Positions 26,147-35,742 are shown, counted from the stretch's first letter. The stretch is 64,000 nucleotides of DNA from Metabacillus niabensis (GCF_020524345.1 NZ_JAIVLH010000004.1:124001-188000); one strand, 5' to 3'. Notes: a model not told the origin generated them from the letters alone. Made by a program: numbers and translations.

Positions 26147-27943
26147 ATGACAACTACATATAAATCTAGAAAAGAAGTGCCAGATCATGAAAAATGGGAT
26201 TTATCAGACCTTTATCCAAATATACAAGATTGGGAAAGAGATCTGGAAACAGTGTCCATAAAAGCTGAAGAATTAAAAAACTTTGATGGTAACATCTATG
26301 ATGGTGCCTCTTTATATTCCTTTTTAAAACAAAAGGAAGAATTGTCTTTTACGTTTAATAAATTGTATGCATATGCAATGTTAAAAGTAGATGAAGATAC
26401 AAGACAGACTAGTTCACAATCATTATTAGATCAAGCAAAACAACTAAGTGTTAAGGTTGGAGCCGCTACCTCGTTTTTTATGCCGTTTCTTTTAAGTTTG
26501 AAAGAAGACATATTAAAAGAATACATCACATCAGAGGAGAAACTTCATTACTTTGAAGAAGATTTATGGGAAGCTTTTCGCTATAAAAAACATGTATTAA
26601 GTAAAGAGCAAGAAGAAATTGTCTCTAAACTGGGGGAGGCACTTTCTGCTCCAAGTAACACATTTGGTATGTTAAATAATGCAGATATTAAGTTTGGTGA
26701 TATTACAAATGATGATGGAGAGCCAATTGAACTAACAAGAGGAATGTATGCAAAATTAATTGAAGATGAAGACCGAAACAAGCGAAAAGAAGCATATAAA
26801 GCATATTACCAACCATATGTTCAGTTGAAAAACTCGATAGCTTCCACACTTTCAGCTGCGATCAAGAACAATGTGACAATGTCAAAGCTGCGTCATTATC
26901 CTTCGGCCTTGGAAAAAGCGCTATTTGGAGATAATGTGCCGAAAGAAGTCTATGTCAACCTGATAAAGTCAACGAAGGCAAACCTATCATCCTTGCATCA
27001 ATATTCAAAAGTTCGTAAACAAATATTGAAGCTGGATGAATTAAGACAATATGATATGAGTGTTCCACTCGTAAGTGGTGTCAAGCAAATTATTACCTAT
27101 GATGAAGCTTATGAGATCATGTGTAAGGCACTGTCGCCTTTAGGAGAAGACTATCTCAACACCTTAAAGGAATTTAAGCAATCACGTTATCTCGATGTAA
27201 GAGAAACACCTGGTAAACGTTCAGGCGCATATAATTTAGGTGTTTACGGAGTTCATCCGTTCATTCTTTTGAATCATCAGGATGATCTTGATAGCTTGTT
27301 TACATTGGCACATGAATGCGGACATGGTGTACATAGTAAATTAAGCTCTTTGCATCAGCCGCAAATTACTGCAAGTTATAGTATTTTTGTCGCTGAAGTA
27401 GCATCTACCGTAAACGAAGTGCTTCTGATCAATTACTTATTAAACACTGAATCAGATGTAGAAATTCGCAAACATTTGGTCAATCATTTTATTGATCAAT
27501 TTAAAGGGACCTTTTTTACACAAGTTATGTTTGCAGAGTTTGAAATGAAAACACATGAATTAGCTGAACAAGGCCGTCCATTAAATGTTGATGTGTTTAA
27601 TGAAACATATGAATCGTTGTTTAGAGAGTATTATGGTGATGAAGTTGTATTCGATGAAGAGGTAAAATACGGTTGGTCAAGAATTCCACATTTCTATCGT
27701 CCGTTTTATGTGTATAAGTATGCAACAGGTTTTGCATCAGCCATTCATATTGCCACAAAACTACTTGAAGGTGATCAAGAAACACTAACATCCTATTTAG
27801 AGTTCCTGAAAAGCGGAAGCTCTGATTATCCTTTAGAGTTATTAAAGAGAACTGGTGTAGACTTAAGATCATCAGAGCCTATTGATAATTCACTTAGAAA
27901 GTTTACAGAATTGGTAGATGAACTTTCGCAATTATTAAATTAA
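26147..27943 (+). CDS. pepF: Oligoendopeptidase F
   Basis: A 598-residue M3-family metallopeptidase that cleaves oligopeptides in the cytosol. The zinc motif HECGH is at residues 389-393 (bases 27311-27325), with the downstream third-ligand Glu region ASYSIFVAEVASTVNE. The length is normal for PepF. AAAGGGGAG precedes the ATG. It is monocistronic and shares a terminator with the convergent RpiR gene. Confidence 0.94.
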   Translation: MTTTYKSRKEVPDHEKWDLSDLYPNIQDWERDLETVSIKAEELKNFDGNIYDGASLYSFLKQKEELSFTFNKLYAYAMLKVDEDTRQTSSQSLLDQAKQLSVKVGAATSFFMPFLLSLKEDILKEYITSEEKLHYFEEDLWEAFRYKKHVLSKEQEEIVSKLGEALSAPSNTFGMLNNADIKFGDITNDDGEPIELTRGMYAKLIEDEDRNKRKEAYKAYYQPYVQLKNSIASTLSAAIKNNVTMSKLRHYPSALEKALFGDNVPKEVYVNLIKSTKANLSSLHQYSKVRKQILKLDELRQYDMSVPLVSGVKQIITYDEAYEIMCKALSPLGEDYLNTLKEFKQSRYLDVRETPGKRSGAYNLGVYGVHPFILLNHQDDLDSLFTLAHECGHGVHSKLSSLHQPQITASYSIFVAEVASTVNEVLLINYLLNTESDVEIRKHLVNHFIDQFKGTFFTQVMFAEFEMKTHELAEQGRPLNVDVFNETYESLFREYYGDEVVFDEEVKYGWSRIPHFYRPFYVYKYATGFASAIHIATKLLEGDQETLTSYLEFLKSGSSDYPLELLKRTGVDLRSSEPIDNSLRKFTELVDELSQLLN

Positions 27944-27988
27944 ACAAAAAGCAGAGACGATGTTTAGATTCGTCTCTGCTTTTTGTTT
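27942..27988. terminator. Bidirectional terminator, pepF and RpiR gene
   Basis: A perfect 19-bp stem (27942-27960 with 27970-27988) that begins at the pepF stop and reaches the stop codon of the minus-strand regulator. It serves both transcripts. Confidence 0.85.
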
Positions 27989-28844
27989 AAATTCTTTTAA
28001 CCAGGATCGCCTCACGCATTTTCTTTAACGCTTCTTTTCCTTCCTTGCCGCGCTTCATCAAGATATTTACATATAACACATCAATTATTGTTAACTGTGC
28101 AATTCGTGATGATAATGCCTCAGAACGATACTCTGTTTCATCAGACACGGTATAAAGGGGGATATCAACTGCTGCGCTTAATGGTGATTTTGCATAGTTT
28201 GTAATAGCAATCATCTTTGCTCCGGTTGATTTGACAATATTCAAAATATGAAGAATATCTTTTGATGATCCAGAATGGGAGATAAAGACCGCACAATCTT
28301 TTTCTGTCATTTGCGATGCTGCCATAAGCTGAAAATGTGTATCGATAACAGCGTGTACTTTTAATCCTGTTCGAACTAACTTATGATAGGCATCAAGTGC
28401 AATAATGCTTGAACCGCCGCTTCCAAAGAATTCAATCGTATTTGCTCCGATCATACTGTCCACAGCTAATTGAATCTGTTCTTCATTTAAGATCGAGAGT
28501 GTATCTTCGAGTGTTTGCATATTAGAACGAACGACTTTTGTGGCGATGGTATCAACTGTATCACCTTCAGTGACTTTTTCATGTATATCTTGCAGAGGGG
28601 AAACAATTTCTGAAGCGAGCGCAATTTTCATCGCTTGATATCCTTTATAACCTACTCGTTTGCAAAAACGGAAAACAGTAGAATCAGCTACCTCTAAGTC
28701 CTCAGCTAATTGATTAATTGAAGAATGAATAATCTTATTGGGATTTTTTAAAATAAAATCGGCAATTTTTCTTTCTGTCACACTAAACTTTGGATAAAGC
28801 TTTCGAATGGTGACGAGACATGGTTCTTGAGACTTTTTCATCAT
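27987..28844 (-). CDS. RpiR-family regulator of the gluconate operon
   Basis: A 285-residue repressor or activator with an N-terminal RpiR helix-turn-helix (DSTVFRFCKRVGYKGYQAMK at about residues 53-72) and a C-terminal SIS domain (FFGSGGSSIIALDAYHK; VFISHSGSSKDI). It is divergent from gnd-gntP-gntK. In Bacillus subtilis the gluconate operon uses a GntR-family repressor, so use of an RpiR protein differs. Its ligand is likely 6-phosphogluconate, by analogy with SIS domains; this is inference. AGGAGTG precedes the start. Confidence 0.85.
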   Translation of the reverse strand: MMKKSQEPCLVTIRKLYPKFSVTERKIADFILKNPNKIIHSSINQLAEDLEVADSTVFRFCKRVGYKGYQAMKIALASEIVSPLQDIHEKVTEGDTVDTIATKVVRSNMQTLEDTLSILNEEQIQLAVDSMIGANTIEFFGSGGSSIIALDAYHKLVRTGLKVHAVIDTHFQLMAASQMTEKDCAVFISHSGSSKDILHILNIVKSTGAKMIAITNYAKSPLSAAVDIPLYTVSDETEYRSEALSSRIAQLTIIDVLYVNILMKRGKEGKEALKKMREAILVKRI

Positions 28845-28892
28845 GTTTCACTCCTGATAGGGCTTTCTTTTATTATACTAAATTTCGCAAAA

Positions 28893-28909
28893 AGAAAAAA
28901 TATTTTTCT
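28893..28909. promoter_or_regulatory. Candidate RpiR operator in the gluconate intergenic region
   Basis: AGAAAAA-ATA-TTTTTCT is a perfect 7-3-7 palindrome, the same geometry as the MurR-like sites. It lies just upstream of the gnd -35 box and over the -35 region of the divergent regulator promoter (minus-strand TATAAT at 28872-28877). Confidence 0.5.
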
Positions 28910-28945
28910 GATTACGCTTGCAAAAAGAATTTTTTTTCTTATAAT
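28908..28945 (+). promoter_or_regulatory. gnd-gntP-gntK promoter with cre site
   Basis: The -35 box TTGCAA (28918-28923) and the -10 box TATAAT (28940-28945) are 16 bases apart. A cre site overlaps the -35: read on the minus strand, TTGCAAGCGTAATCA matches all core positions TGNAARCGNWWWCA. CcpA repression of gluconate use is the clear reading. Confidence 0.7.
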
Positions 28946-28992
28946 GAAGATATCAAGAAAATTAATTCCGTAACAGTTAGGATGATTTAAAC

Positions 28993-29889
28993 ATGCAAAT
29001 TGGAATGATAGGCTTAGGAAAGATGGGATATCAGCTATCTCTTAATTTAGTAGATAAAGAGTACGATGTTGTAGCCTTTGATGTAAATCATGAATCTATG
29101 AAAAAAATTTCTTCTATGGGAGTTCAAACTGCTGACACGATTAAACAACTTGTTAGCAACCTTTCAAAGCCAAGGACAGTATGGATGATGATACCTGCAG
29201 GTGATGCAACTCAATCTGTTTTTGAACAATTGCTTTCATTTTTAGAAGAGGGAGATCGGATTATAGATGGTGGAAATGCTCATTACAAAGATTCACTTAA
29301 GCGTAATGAGAAATGTGAAGAAAAGGGAATTTATTTCTTTGATTGTGGTACAAGTGGTGGAGTAGACGGTGCTCGTAATGGTGCTTGTACAATGATCGGT
29401 GGAAATGAAGAGGTCTTCAAAGAGATAGAACCGCTATTTCAAGATATCACAGTTGAAAACGGTTACCTTTATTCTGGAAAAGCCGGAAGCGGACATTTTT
29501 TAAAAATGGTTCATAACGGTATTGAGTACGGGATGATGCAAGCGATTGCTGAAGGATTTGATCTCTTGGAAAAAAGTCCGTTTGACTATGATTATGAGAA
29601 GGTAGCAAGAGTATGGAACAACGGATCTGTCATACGATCTTGGTTAATGGAATTAACTGAAAATGCTTTTTCAAAAGATGAAAAGCTTGAAAGTATTAAA
29701 GGGATCATGCATTCATCAGGTGAGGGGAAATGGACAGTTGAAACAGCTTTGGATCTTCAAACAGCTGCACCGGTTATAACTCTTGCGTTAATGATGCGTT
29801 ATCGTTCTCTTGAAGATGACACATTTACCGGAAAAGTTGTGGCAGCTTTGCGAAATGAATTTGGCGGTCACGCTGTAGAGAAAAAATGA
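28993..29889 (+). CDS. gnd: 6-phosphogluconate dehydrogenase, decarboxylating, short form
   Basis: A 298-residue enzyme that converts 6-phosphogluconate to ribulose-5-phosphate and CO2. It has the GLGKMG cofactor motif at residues 7-12, GGNAHYKDS, the CGTSGGVDGARNG segment and the catalytic KMVHNGIEYGMMQ. It is of the short YqeC/GndA-like type rather than the 468-residue GntZ type. A paralogue of the same length lies at 58027. It is first in the gluconate operon. Confidence 0.92.
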   Translation: MQIGMIGLGKMGYQLSLNLVDKEYDVVAFDVNHESMKKISSMGVQTADTIKQLVSNLSKPRTVWMMIPAGDATQSVFEQLLSFLEEGDRIIDGGNAHYKDSLKRNEKCEEKGIYFFDCGTSGGVDGARNGACTMIGGNEEVFKEIEPLFQDITVENGYLYSGKAGSGHFLKMVHNGIEYGMMQAIAEGFDLLEKSPFDYDYEKVARVWNNGSVIRSWLMELTENAFSKDEKLESIKGIMHSSGEGKWTVETALDLQTAAPVITLALMMRYRSLEDDTFTGKVVAALRNEFGGHAVEKK

Positions 29890-29994
29890 TTATTTTCAAT
29901 AAATAAGAAAGAATAAGAAGACAGAGTTTAAAATGGCTTTTTTCTTCTTATTTCCAAAATGATTTGTTACATCATAGAGAGGTAGTGAAATAAA

Positions 29995-31338
29995 ATGTCA
30001 GATCAAATGTTGATTTTAGTGGCATTAGCCGGAATTTTTCTTCTATTATTTTTAGTTATTCGTACAAAATTACATGCATTCGTTTCATTGTTATTAGTCA
30101 GTTTAATCGTAGGTATTTTAGCTGGAATGCCTTTAAATGATGTCGTTACCTCCATGCAAAACGGTATGGGTGGAACGCTTGGATTTGTAGCTGTCGTCGT
30201 AGGTTTAGGTGCTATGTTTGGTCAAATGCTTGAAGTATCAGGCGGTGCTGAACGTTTAGCTCAAACACTTGTGAAAAAATTTGGTGAAGATAAATCACAA
30301 TGGGCATTAGGTATTACAGGGTTTTTAGTTGCAATTCCAGTTTTCTTTGACGTAGGTTTTATTATTTTAGTTCCAATTGTATACGGTTTAGCAAAGAAAA
30401 CAGGAAAATCCCTTTTATATTATGGAATTCCGTTGCTTGCTGGTTTAGCTGTTACCCACAGTTTTATACCACCAACTCCAGGACCAATTGCGGTAGCTGA
30501 TTTAATTGGAGCAGATCTTGGTTGGGTTATTTTATTCGGTACAATTGCAGGTATTCCGGCAATGATTATCGCAGGACCACTTTTTGCAAAATATATTTCA
30601 AAGAAACTACATGTTGTTGTTCCGGATTATATGAATCTTGAAGAAATAGAGTATGATAAAGAATTACCAAGTTTTAAATTAATTGCTTCATTAATTATGA
30701 TTCCGTTAGTACTGATTTTACTGAACACGGTTTCAGGAGTATTATTAGAAGAAGGAAATATCATTCGTCAAATTTTAACCTTCTTAGGTCACCCATTTGT
30801 GGCATTAACAATCGCAACAATCTTAACATTTGTTTTCTTGGGAACAAAAAGAGGTTATTCTCGTCAAGAAGTACAGGATATCGCAACAAAAGCATTAGAA
30901 CCGGCAGGAATTATTATTTTAGTTACTGGTGCCGGTGGTGTGTTTAAACAGGTCTTAATTGACTCCGGTGTTGGTGAGGTACTTGGTGAAATGATGGCTG
31001 GTTCTCCTTTACCACCAATTTTGTTAGCGTTTTTAATTGCGGCGGCTGTTCGTGTTGCACAAGGTTCAGCAACAGTTTCCATGGTAACAGCTGCAGGGCT
31101 AATGGCACCACTTATTGAAATGCTAAATCTAGAAGGTCCAGTTTTAGGTTTACTTGTTATTGCAATCGCTTCAGGTGCAACTGTATTATCACATGTAAAC
31201 GATTCAGGTTTCTGGTTAGTTGGACGCTATTTTGGATTAAGTGTAAAAGACACATTAAAATCTTGGACTGTGATGGAAACGCTCATTGGTTTAGTAGGTG
31301 TCGCAGTGGCATTAATTTTAGGAGTCTTTATTGGATAA
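29995..31338 (+). CDS. gntP: Gluconate permease, GntP family
   Basis: A 447-residue gluconate:proton symporter with about 12-13 membrane spans. It begins with an N-terminal hydrophobic span and has the family segments FFDVGFIILVP, HSFIPPTPGP, VRVAQGSATVSM and HVNDSGFW. GAGAGGTAGTG precedes the ATG. It lies 105 bases after gnd; that gap has an AATAAGAAGA/TCTTCTTATT inverted repeat but no clear terminator. Confidence 0.94.
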   Translation: MSDQMLILVALAGIFLLLFLVIRTKLHAFVSLLLVSLIVGILAGMPLNDVVTSMQNGMGGTLGFVAVVVGLGAMFGQMLEVSGGAERLAQTLVKKFGEDKSQWALGITGFLVAIPVFFDVGFIILVPIVYGLAKKTGKSLLYYGIPLLAGLAVTHSFIPPTPGPIAVADLIGADLGWVILFGTIAGIPAMIIAGPLFAKYISKKLHVVVPDYMNLEEIEYDKELPSFKLIASLIMIPLVLILLNTVSGVLLEEGNIIRQILTFLGHPFVALTIATILTFVFLGTKRGYSRQEVQDIATKALEPAGIIILVTGAGGVFKQVLIDSGVGEVLGEMMAGSPLPPILLAFLIAAAVRVAQGSATVSMVTAAGLMAPLIEMLNLEGPVLGLLVIAIASGATVLSHVNDSGFWLVGRYFGLSVKDTLKSWTVMETLIGLVGVAVALILGVFIG

Positions 31339-31400
31339 TTAGTTGAGAAGGGGACAACCTGTAATGGTTTTCCCTTTTCTCACATTTAGGAGGAATATTG

Positions 31401-32936
31401 ATGAGCAAGTACATGATGGGTGTAGACATAGGAACAACGAGCACAAAAGCTGTAATTTTTAATAAAGAAGGGAAAGCAATCAGCCGCTATGGTGTGGAGT
31501 ACCCACTTCATACACCAACTCCTGTAACGGCAGTACAGGATCCGGAGGAAATTTTCCAAGCCGTTTTAACGGTTATGAAGAATAGTTTACTAGAGGCAAA
31601 CATTACTGGACGTGATGTTCAATTTGTATCCTTTAGTTCAGCTATGCACAGTTTAATTGTCATGGACGATAAAGGAATGCCGATAACTCCTTCTATTACA
31701 TGGGCTGATAACAGAAGTGCCAATTATGCGGAAAAATTAAAAAATGAATTTAATGGCCATGATATTTATTTACGTACAGGGACTCCCATTCATCCGATGT
31801 CTCCAATGGTTAAGTTATTATGGTTGAAAAATGAACATCCAGAATTACTTCAGCCTAAGAATAAATTTATTTCTATTAAGGAATATGTTTTTTATCGTTT
31901 ATTCGGTGAATACGTGATCGATTATTCAATTGCTTCAGCAACAGGGATGTTCCATTTGGAAAACTTAGATTGGGATGATGAGGCACTTGAGATTGCTGGT
32001 GTGAGTAAAGATCAACTATCAAAGCCTGTTAGCACGACTGAGAGTCTAAAAGGCTTGTCACCGGAATTTGCAAGAATAACCGGACTTCCTGAAGATATCC
32101 CTTTCATCGTTGGGGCAAGTGATGGTGTACTTTCCAACCTTGGGGTGAATGCTATTGAACCTGGGGTTGTGGCCGTGACGATAGGGACAAGTGGTGCGAT
32201 TCGGGCTGTCACAGACCGTCCGGTGACAGATCCAAAGGGCCGTATTTTTTGTTATGCCTTAACGGAAAAACATTGGGTGATTGGTGGACCAGTTAATAAT
32301 GGTGGAATGATTTTCCGCTGGGTACGTGATGAATTAGCAAATGCCGAAGTGGAAACGGCTAAACGTTTAGGAATTGATCCATATGAGGTGTTAACAAAAA
32401 TAGCTTCGAAAGTTCCACCAGGATCGAATGGATTATTATTTCATCCATATTTGGCAGGTGAAAGGGCTCCATTATGGAATGCAAATGCAAGAGGCTCGTT
32501 CTTCGGCTTAGGAATGCACCATAAAAAAGAACATATGATTCGTGCAGTTCTGGAAGGAGTTATGCTGAATTTATATAGTGTGCTGCTCGCACTTGAAGAA
32601 CTGATTGGAACGCCAACACGCGTACAAGCAACGGGAGGATTTGCAAGATCAGAGCTTTGGAGACAAATGCTTGCAGATGTATTTGATCAAGAAGTAACCA
32701 TTCCTGAAAGTTTTGAAAGCTCATGTTTAGGGGCAATTGTTCTGGGCATGTACGGCTTAGGAGAAATTGACTCATTAAGTGAAGTCGAAAAAATGGTCGG
32801 CTCTATCCATTCTCATACACCAAATAAAGAGGCAACAGCTGCCTACCGTGAACTTATGCCAATATTTATTCGTCTTCCAAGACTTTTAGAAAATGAATAT
32901 AGTGCGATTAGTGCATTTCAACAGAAATTTCTTTAA
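31401..32936 (+). CDS. gntK: Gluconokinase, FGGY family
   Basis: A 511-residue sugar kinase that makes 6-phosphogluconate from gluconate. It has the phosphate motif GVDIGTTSTKA, the substrate-region ITWADNRS, the catalytic GASDGVLSNLG with its Asp, TIGTSGAIR, and GGFARSELWRQMLADV. The start is ATG 31401, seven bases after GGAGG; the frame extends one TTG upstream. It closes the gnd-gntP-gntK operon, followed by a strong terminator. Confidence 0.93.
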   Translation: MSKYMMGVDIGTTSTKAVIFNKEGKAISRYGVEYPLHTPTPVTAVQDPEEIFQAVLTVMKNSLLEANITGRDVQFVSFSSAMHSLIVMDDKGMPITPSITWADNRSANYAEKLKNEFNGHDIYLRTGTPIHPMSPMVKLLWLKNEHPELLQPKNKFISIKEYVFYRLFGEYVIDYSIASATGMFHLENLDWDDEALEIAGVSKDQLSKPVSTTESLKGLSPEFARITGLPEDIPFIVGASDGVLSNLGVNAIEPGVVAVTIGTSGAIRAVTDRPVTDPKGRIFCYALTEKHWVIGGPVNNGGMIFRWVRDELANAEVETAKRLGIDPYEVLTKIASKVPPGSNGLLFHPYLAGERAPLWNANARGSFFGLGMHHKKEHMIRAVLEGVMLNLYSVLLALEELIGTPTRVQATGGFARSELWRQMLADVFDQEVTIPESFESSCLGAIVLGMYGLGEIDSLSEVEKMVGSIHSHTPNKEATAAYRELMPIFIRLPRLLENEYSAISAFQQKFL

Positions 32937-32959
32937 TTAACTTAACGAGCCATAACATG

Positions 32960-32993
32960 AAAACGTCGAGTCAATGGCTACTCGACGTTTTTT
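32960..32993 (+). terminator. Terminator of the gluconate operon
   Basis: AAAACGTCGAGT (32960-32971) pairs perfectly with ACTCGACGTTTT (32980-32991) and ends in TTTTTT. Confidence 0.9.
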
Positions 32994-33003
32994 AGTGATC
33001 TCT

Positions 33004-33843
33004 TTAAAAAGATTCGTTCGAATATGATGGTCTTTTCAGGGAACACTTCCTTGCTTCTTCATGTAAACCTGGAGCGTAATAGCTTAACTTTTTAATAAAA
33101 TAGCATGTTTCGGGAAAATGATGTTCAAGGAAACGAAGAGTCGATTTATTAAGTAACTTGTTTTCTTTATATTTCAAAATCATACTATTAATAAACTTGC
33201 TCATTTCAATTGTTGTTATTCCTACATCATTAGCAAATTCTTTTTGTCTCGCAAAATTAGGTTTTTTAAATCGTAAATAACCTTTTAAATGATGATTTTG
33301 AATAATAAATGCCTGATAACGGCTTTTATAGAGTTCAGCTTGCCTAGTTACCATCAATTCTATTGGATCAAGTATGTTTTCGAAAAGAACGACATGTCCT
33401 AATTGATCCTCAAGCCATAAGTCCATTAAATCTACTAAGGGTAGAGGTACAGGTTTTTTCCCTTGTGCTAGAAACGTTAAGATTCGCAGGTACTCCTGAT
33501 TTTCACCAAGTGTTCCATTTAAATATGTGGGAGACAGATTTAAATTTACTTTATTATCAATACGAAGTGATTGCAGCTTCCCTTCAAATTCGTAATACCC
33601 TTTTGCAACAGGCCAAGCTCTTTTAGCAAAGTGAATCATCGCTTCATCATGATATTGAGCTGTTCTTGGAATCGAATGTAACAAGGATAGGAGTTCACCA
33701 AATAAATGGATATATTGCTGTGCTGTATTTACATATTCAGCCTCACTTACAGAAAGATGATCCCTCACAAAATAAGCATGATCTTGCAAAACCTCCAGCC
33801 AAAATAAATGTTCATCCCAAACGGGTATCATATTGGATGTCAT
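33004..33843 (-). CDS. DUF2935 family protein
   Basis: A 279-residue, helix-rich soluble protein. It matches the DUF2935 family, which has two ferritin-like halves, with repeated segments of the type WDEHLFWLEVLQDHAYFVRDHL and MDLWLEDQLGHVVLFENILDPIE containing possible metal-binding Glu and His. It is on its own on the minus strand, after GGGG-rich bases. Function is unknown; Bacillus members are often sporulation-associated. Confidence 0.75.
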   Translation of the reverse strand: MTSNMIPVWDEHLFWLEVLQDHAYFVRDHLSVSEAEYVNTAQQYIHLFGELLSLLHSIPRTAQYHDEAMIHFAKRAWPVAKGYYEFEGKLQSLRIDNKVNLNLSPTYLNGTLGENQEYLRILTFLAQGKKPVPLPLVDLMDLWLEDQLGHVVLFENILDPIELMVTRQAELYKSRYQAFIIQNHHLKGYLRFKKPNFARQKEFANDVGITTIEMSKFINSMILKYKENKLLNKSTLRFLEHHFPETCYFIKKLSYYAPGLHEEARKCSLKRPSYSNESF

Positions 33844-33998
33844 CTTACCCCACCTTTATATCTAGCCTTTTTTATGAATCTTTAAATGTAAAAATGAAAG
33901 ATTGTGTTAACAGTCATTGTTTCTATATTTATGATGAAGGAGGGACAGAAATGAATACTTGATATAGTTAGTTAATTTATACTGAAGCTCCACATAAT

Positions 33999-34526
33999 AT
34001 GATCCAAAATTGGAAAGATAGATTTAAGAGAAAAATAAAAAGGATGTCTGGAAAAATGAGGAACGTAAAGCTCTTTATGATTTTAATAACTCTCCTGCCT
34101 TGGGTATCTGTTCCGCTCTTACCTGCAAAAGTATTTAAAAGATTTCTTCCTGCTGTGCTTTTTATAAGTTTTTATGTTACGGCAGAAGGCTATTTAGCTG
34201 AAAAGAAAAAGTGGTGGTGGTTCCCAATTTCCGTAAAACCGAACGTAATAGGTGAGCTTCCTTTAATTTTTGGACCATTTTTCGTTGGATCACTTTGGAT
34301 CCTCAAATATACCTTTGGTAAGTTTACGCTATACATGTTAATTAATCTTGTAGTTGACGCTTTTTTTACATATTTTACAATAGATTGGTTAAAGAAAATT
34401 GGGTATGTGACACTTGTACGATTAACAAAGTTTCAACTTTCCCTATTATTTTTAGTGAAATCAATCGTGATGTACGGATTCCAAGTGGTTTATGAAAAAT
34501 ATATTTATCGAGGTCCTGCAAAATAA
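33999..34526 (+). CDS. Membrane protein of unknown family
   Basis: A 175-residue protein with a basic N-terminus and about five hydrophobic spans. The ATG at 33999 has no clear ribosome binding site; ATG at 34044 or 34056 could be the real start, and both keep the first membrane span. It has a WWWFP cluster in a loop after the second span. I do not recognise the family. It is followed by an isolated sugar isomerase gene. Confidence 0.6.
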   Translation: MIQNWKDRFKRKIKRMSGKMRNVKLFMILITLLPWVSVPLLPAKVFKRFLPAVLFISFYVTAEGYLAEKKKWWWFPISVKPNVIGELPLIFGPFFVGSLWILKYTFGKFTLYMLINLVVDAFFTYFTIDWLKKIGYVTLVRLTKFQLSLLFLVKSIVMYGFQVVYEKYIYRGPAK

Positions 34527-34573
34527 TGAAAGACTCCTCTAAACGGATTGTCTAAACAGCAGGAAGACAGCAC

Positions 34574-34598
34574 TCTCACGGTGAATTTATAAGTGAGA
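34574..34598 (+). other. Short hairpin before the isomerase gene
   Basis: TCTCAC (34574-34579) pairs with GTGAGA (34593-34598), ending about 11 bases before the GGAGGAG ribosome binding site. It could influence translation initiation; no known RNA family was recognised. Confidence 0.3.
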
Positions 34599-34621
34599 AA
34601 ACCATTAGGAGGAGTTAAACT

Positions 34622-35446
34622 ATGCCACATTTGTCACTAACAACGTGGAGTCTTCATCGTGAACTGGGACCGTTAAGATGGACGTATTGGGATGAAAATG
34701 AAGGAACTCAAAAAACGAAAATCGAACAGCAACCGGAAAATACAACATTACTTGAATTACCCTCGATTTTGGCTAATCAACAATTTAAGTCACTGGAAGT
34801 ATGTCATTTTCATTTTCCATCTTTGGAAAATGACTATTTGTTACAGCTAAAACATTCATTTGAAAAAGCAGAGTTAAATTTTCATTGTTTACTAGTCGAT
34901 TATGGGGATATGAGTTCGCCTAATGATAATAGACGAAAAGCTGATACCGAATATATAAAAAAGTGGATTGATATTGCTTCAATTGTGGGTGCTAAAAGTA
35001 TACGTGTTGTTGCTGGGGAAGCGTCTCCTACAGATATACAAGCATTAAATCGATCGAAGGAAAGCTTAAAAGAATTGGCCGAATATGCTATTCCAAAACA
35101 TGTCCGTGTTGTGACCGAAAATTTTAAACCGCTTTCTTCAACAAAGGAAAACTGTATTGAATTACTAACGAATAATGAAATAGGGCTCACAGTTGATTTT
35201 GGGAATTTTAACAGGGATGTTAAATATGAATCCATTAAGCATTTAATGCCATATGCGGAATCGGTACATGCAAAGGCAAATTATGACCAAAACGGCATCA
35301 TTGATGAAGAAGAGTTTCGCCATTCGTTAGATATTATAGAGGCTCACGGGTATAATGGCCCGATTACGTTAGTTTATGATGGTCCTGGAAGTCTTTGGGA
35401 CGGTATTCAACAAGTGAAAAAGGTGGCTAGTGATTATTGTGAATAA
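34622..35446 (+). CDS. Sugar phosphate isomerase/epimerase family protein
   Basis: A 274-residue TIM-barrel protein of the xylose-isomerase-like family. The metal-binding strand VTENFKPL, LTVDFGNF, the SVHAKANYDQNG motif and the terminal ITLVYDGPG fit this family. GGAGGAG precedes the ATG. It is not adjacent to transporter or kinase genes, so no pathway can be given. Confidence 0.8.
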   Translation: MPHLSLTTWSLHRELGPLRWTYWDENEGTQKTKIEQQPENTTLLELPSILANQQFKSLEVCHFHFPSLENDYLLQLKHSFEKAELNFHCLLVDYGDMSSPNDNRRKADTEYIKKWIDIASIVGAKSIRVVAGEASPTDIQALNRSKESLKELAEYAIPKHVRVVTENFKPLSSTKENCIELLTNNEIGLTVDFGNFNRDVKYESIKHLMPYAESVHAKANYDQNGIIDEEEFRHSLDIIEAHGYNGPITLVYDGPGSLWDGIQQVKKVASDYCE

Positions 35447-35544
35447 AGAAATGGTTTAATACAAAGAAAAGCGGCGACTGCCTATACCCTTTTTTCGGAT
35501 TTGAATAAAATGTAACGATTTAAAGAGAATGGGGGAGAGGAATT

Positions 35545-35742
35545 ATGTCAAAGCCTAAAAAAGAACAAGTCATTAAAGTCGACAATTTAGTTATTCATGC
35601 AAAAGAAGTGAAAATTATTACAGAAAAAAAACATGATCACGATGAGGACCATCATCATCATGAAAGAAGAAGAGATCCATGGGGACTTCTTTGGGGTAGA
35701 AGACCAGATGAAGATCGTGAAGAGGATAGAGACGACAAATAA
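35545..35742 (+). CDS. Small His/Asp-rich charged protein
   Basis: A 65-residue hydrophilic protein. A first half with VDNLVIHAKEVKIIT is followed by a HDHDEDHHHH cluster and an RRRDPWGLLWGRR segment with an acidic tail. The cluster suggests divalent metal binding. GGGGGAGAGG precedes the ATG, and a GAAA-loop terminator follows. Similar small proteins occur in spore-formers, but the family was not identified. Confidence 0.7.
   Translation: MSKPKKEQVIKVDNLVIHAKEVKIITEKKHDHDEDHHHHERRRDPWGLLWGRRPDEDREEDRDDK

Noticed and set aside
29911-29953. Terminator between gnd and gntP
   Set aside because: The AATAAGAAGA/TCTTCTTATT repeat is AT-rich, and what follows is not a T-run; the genes belong to one pathway.
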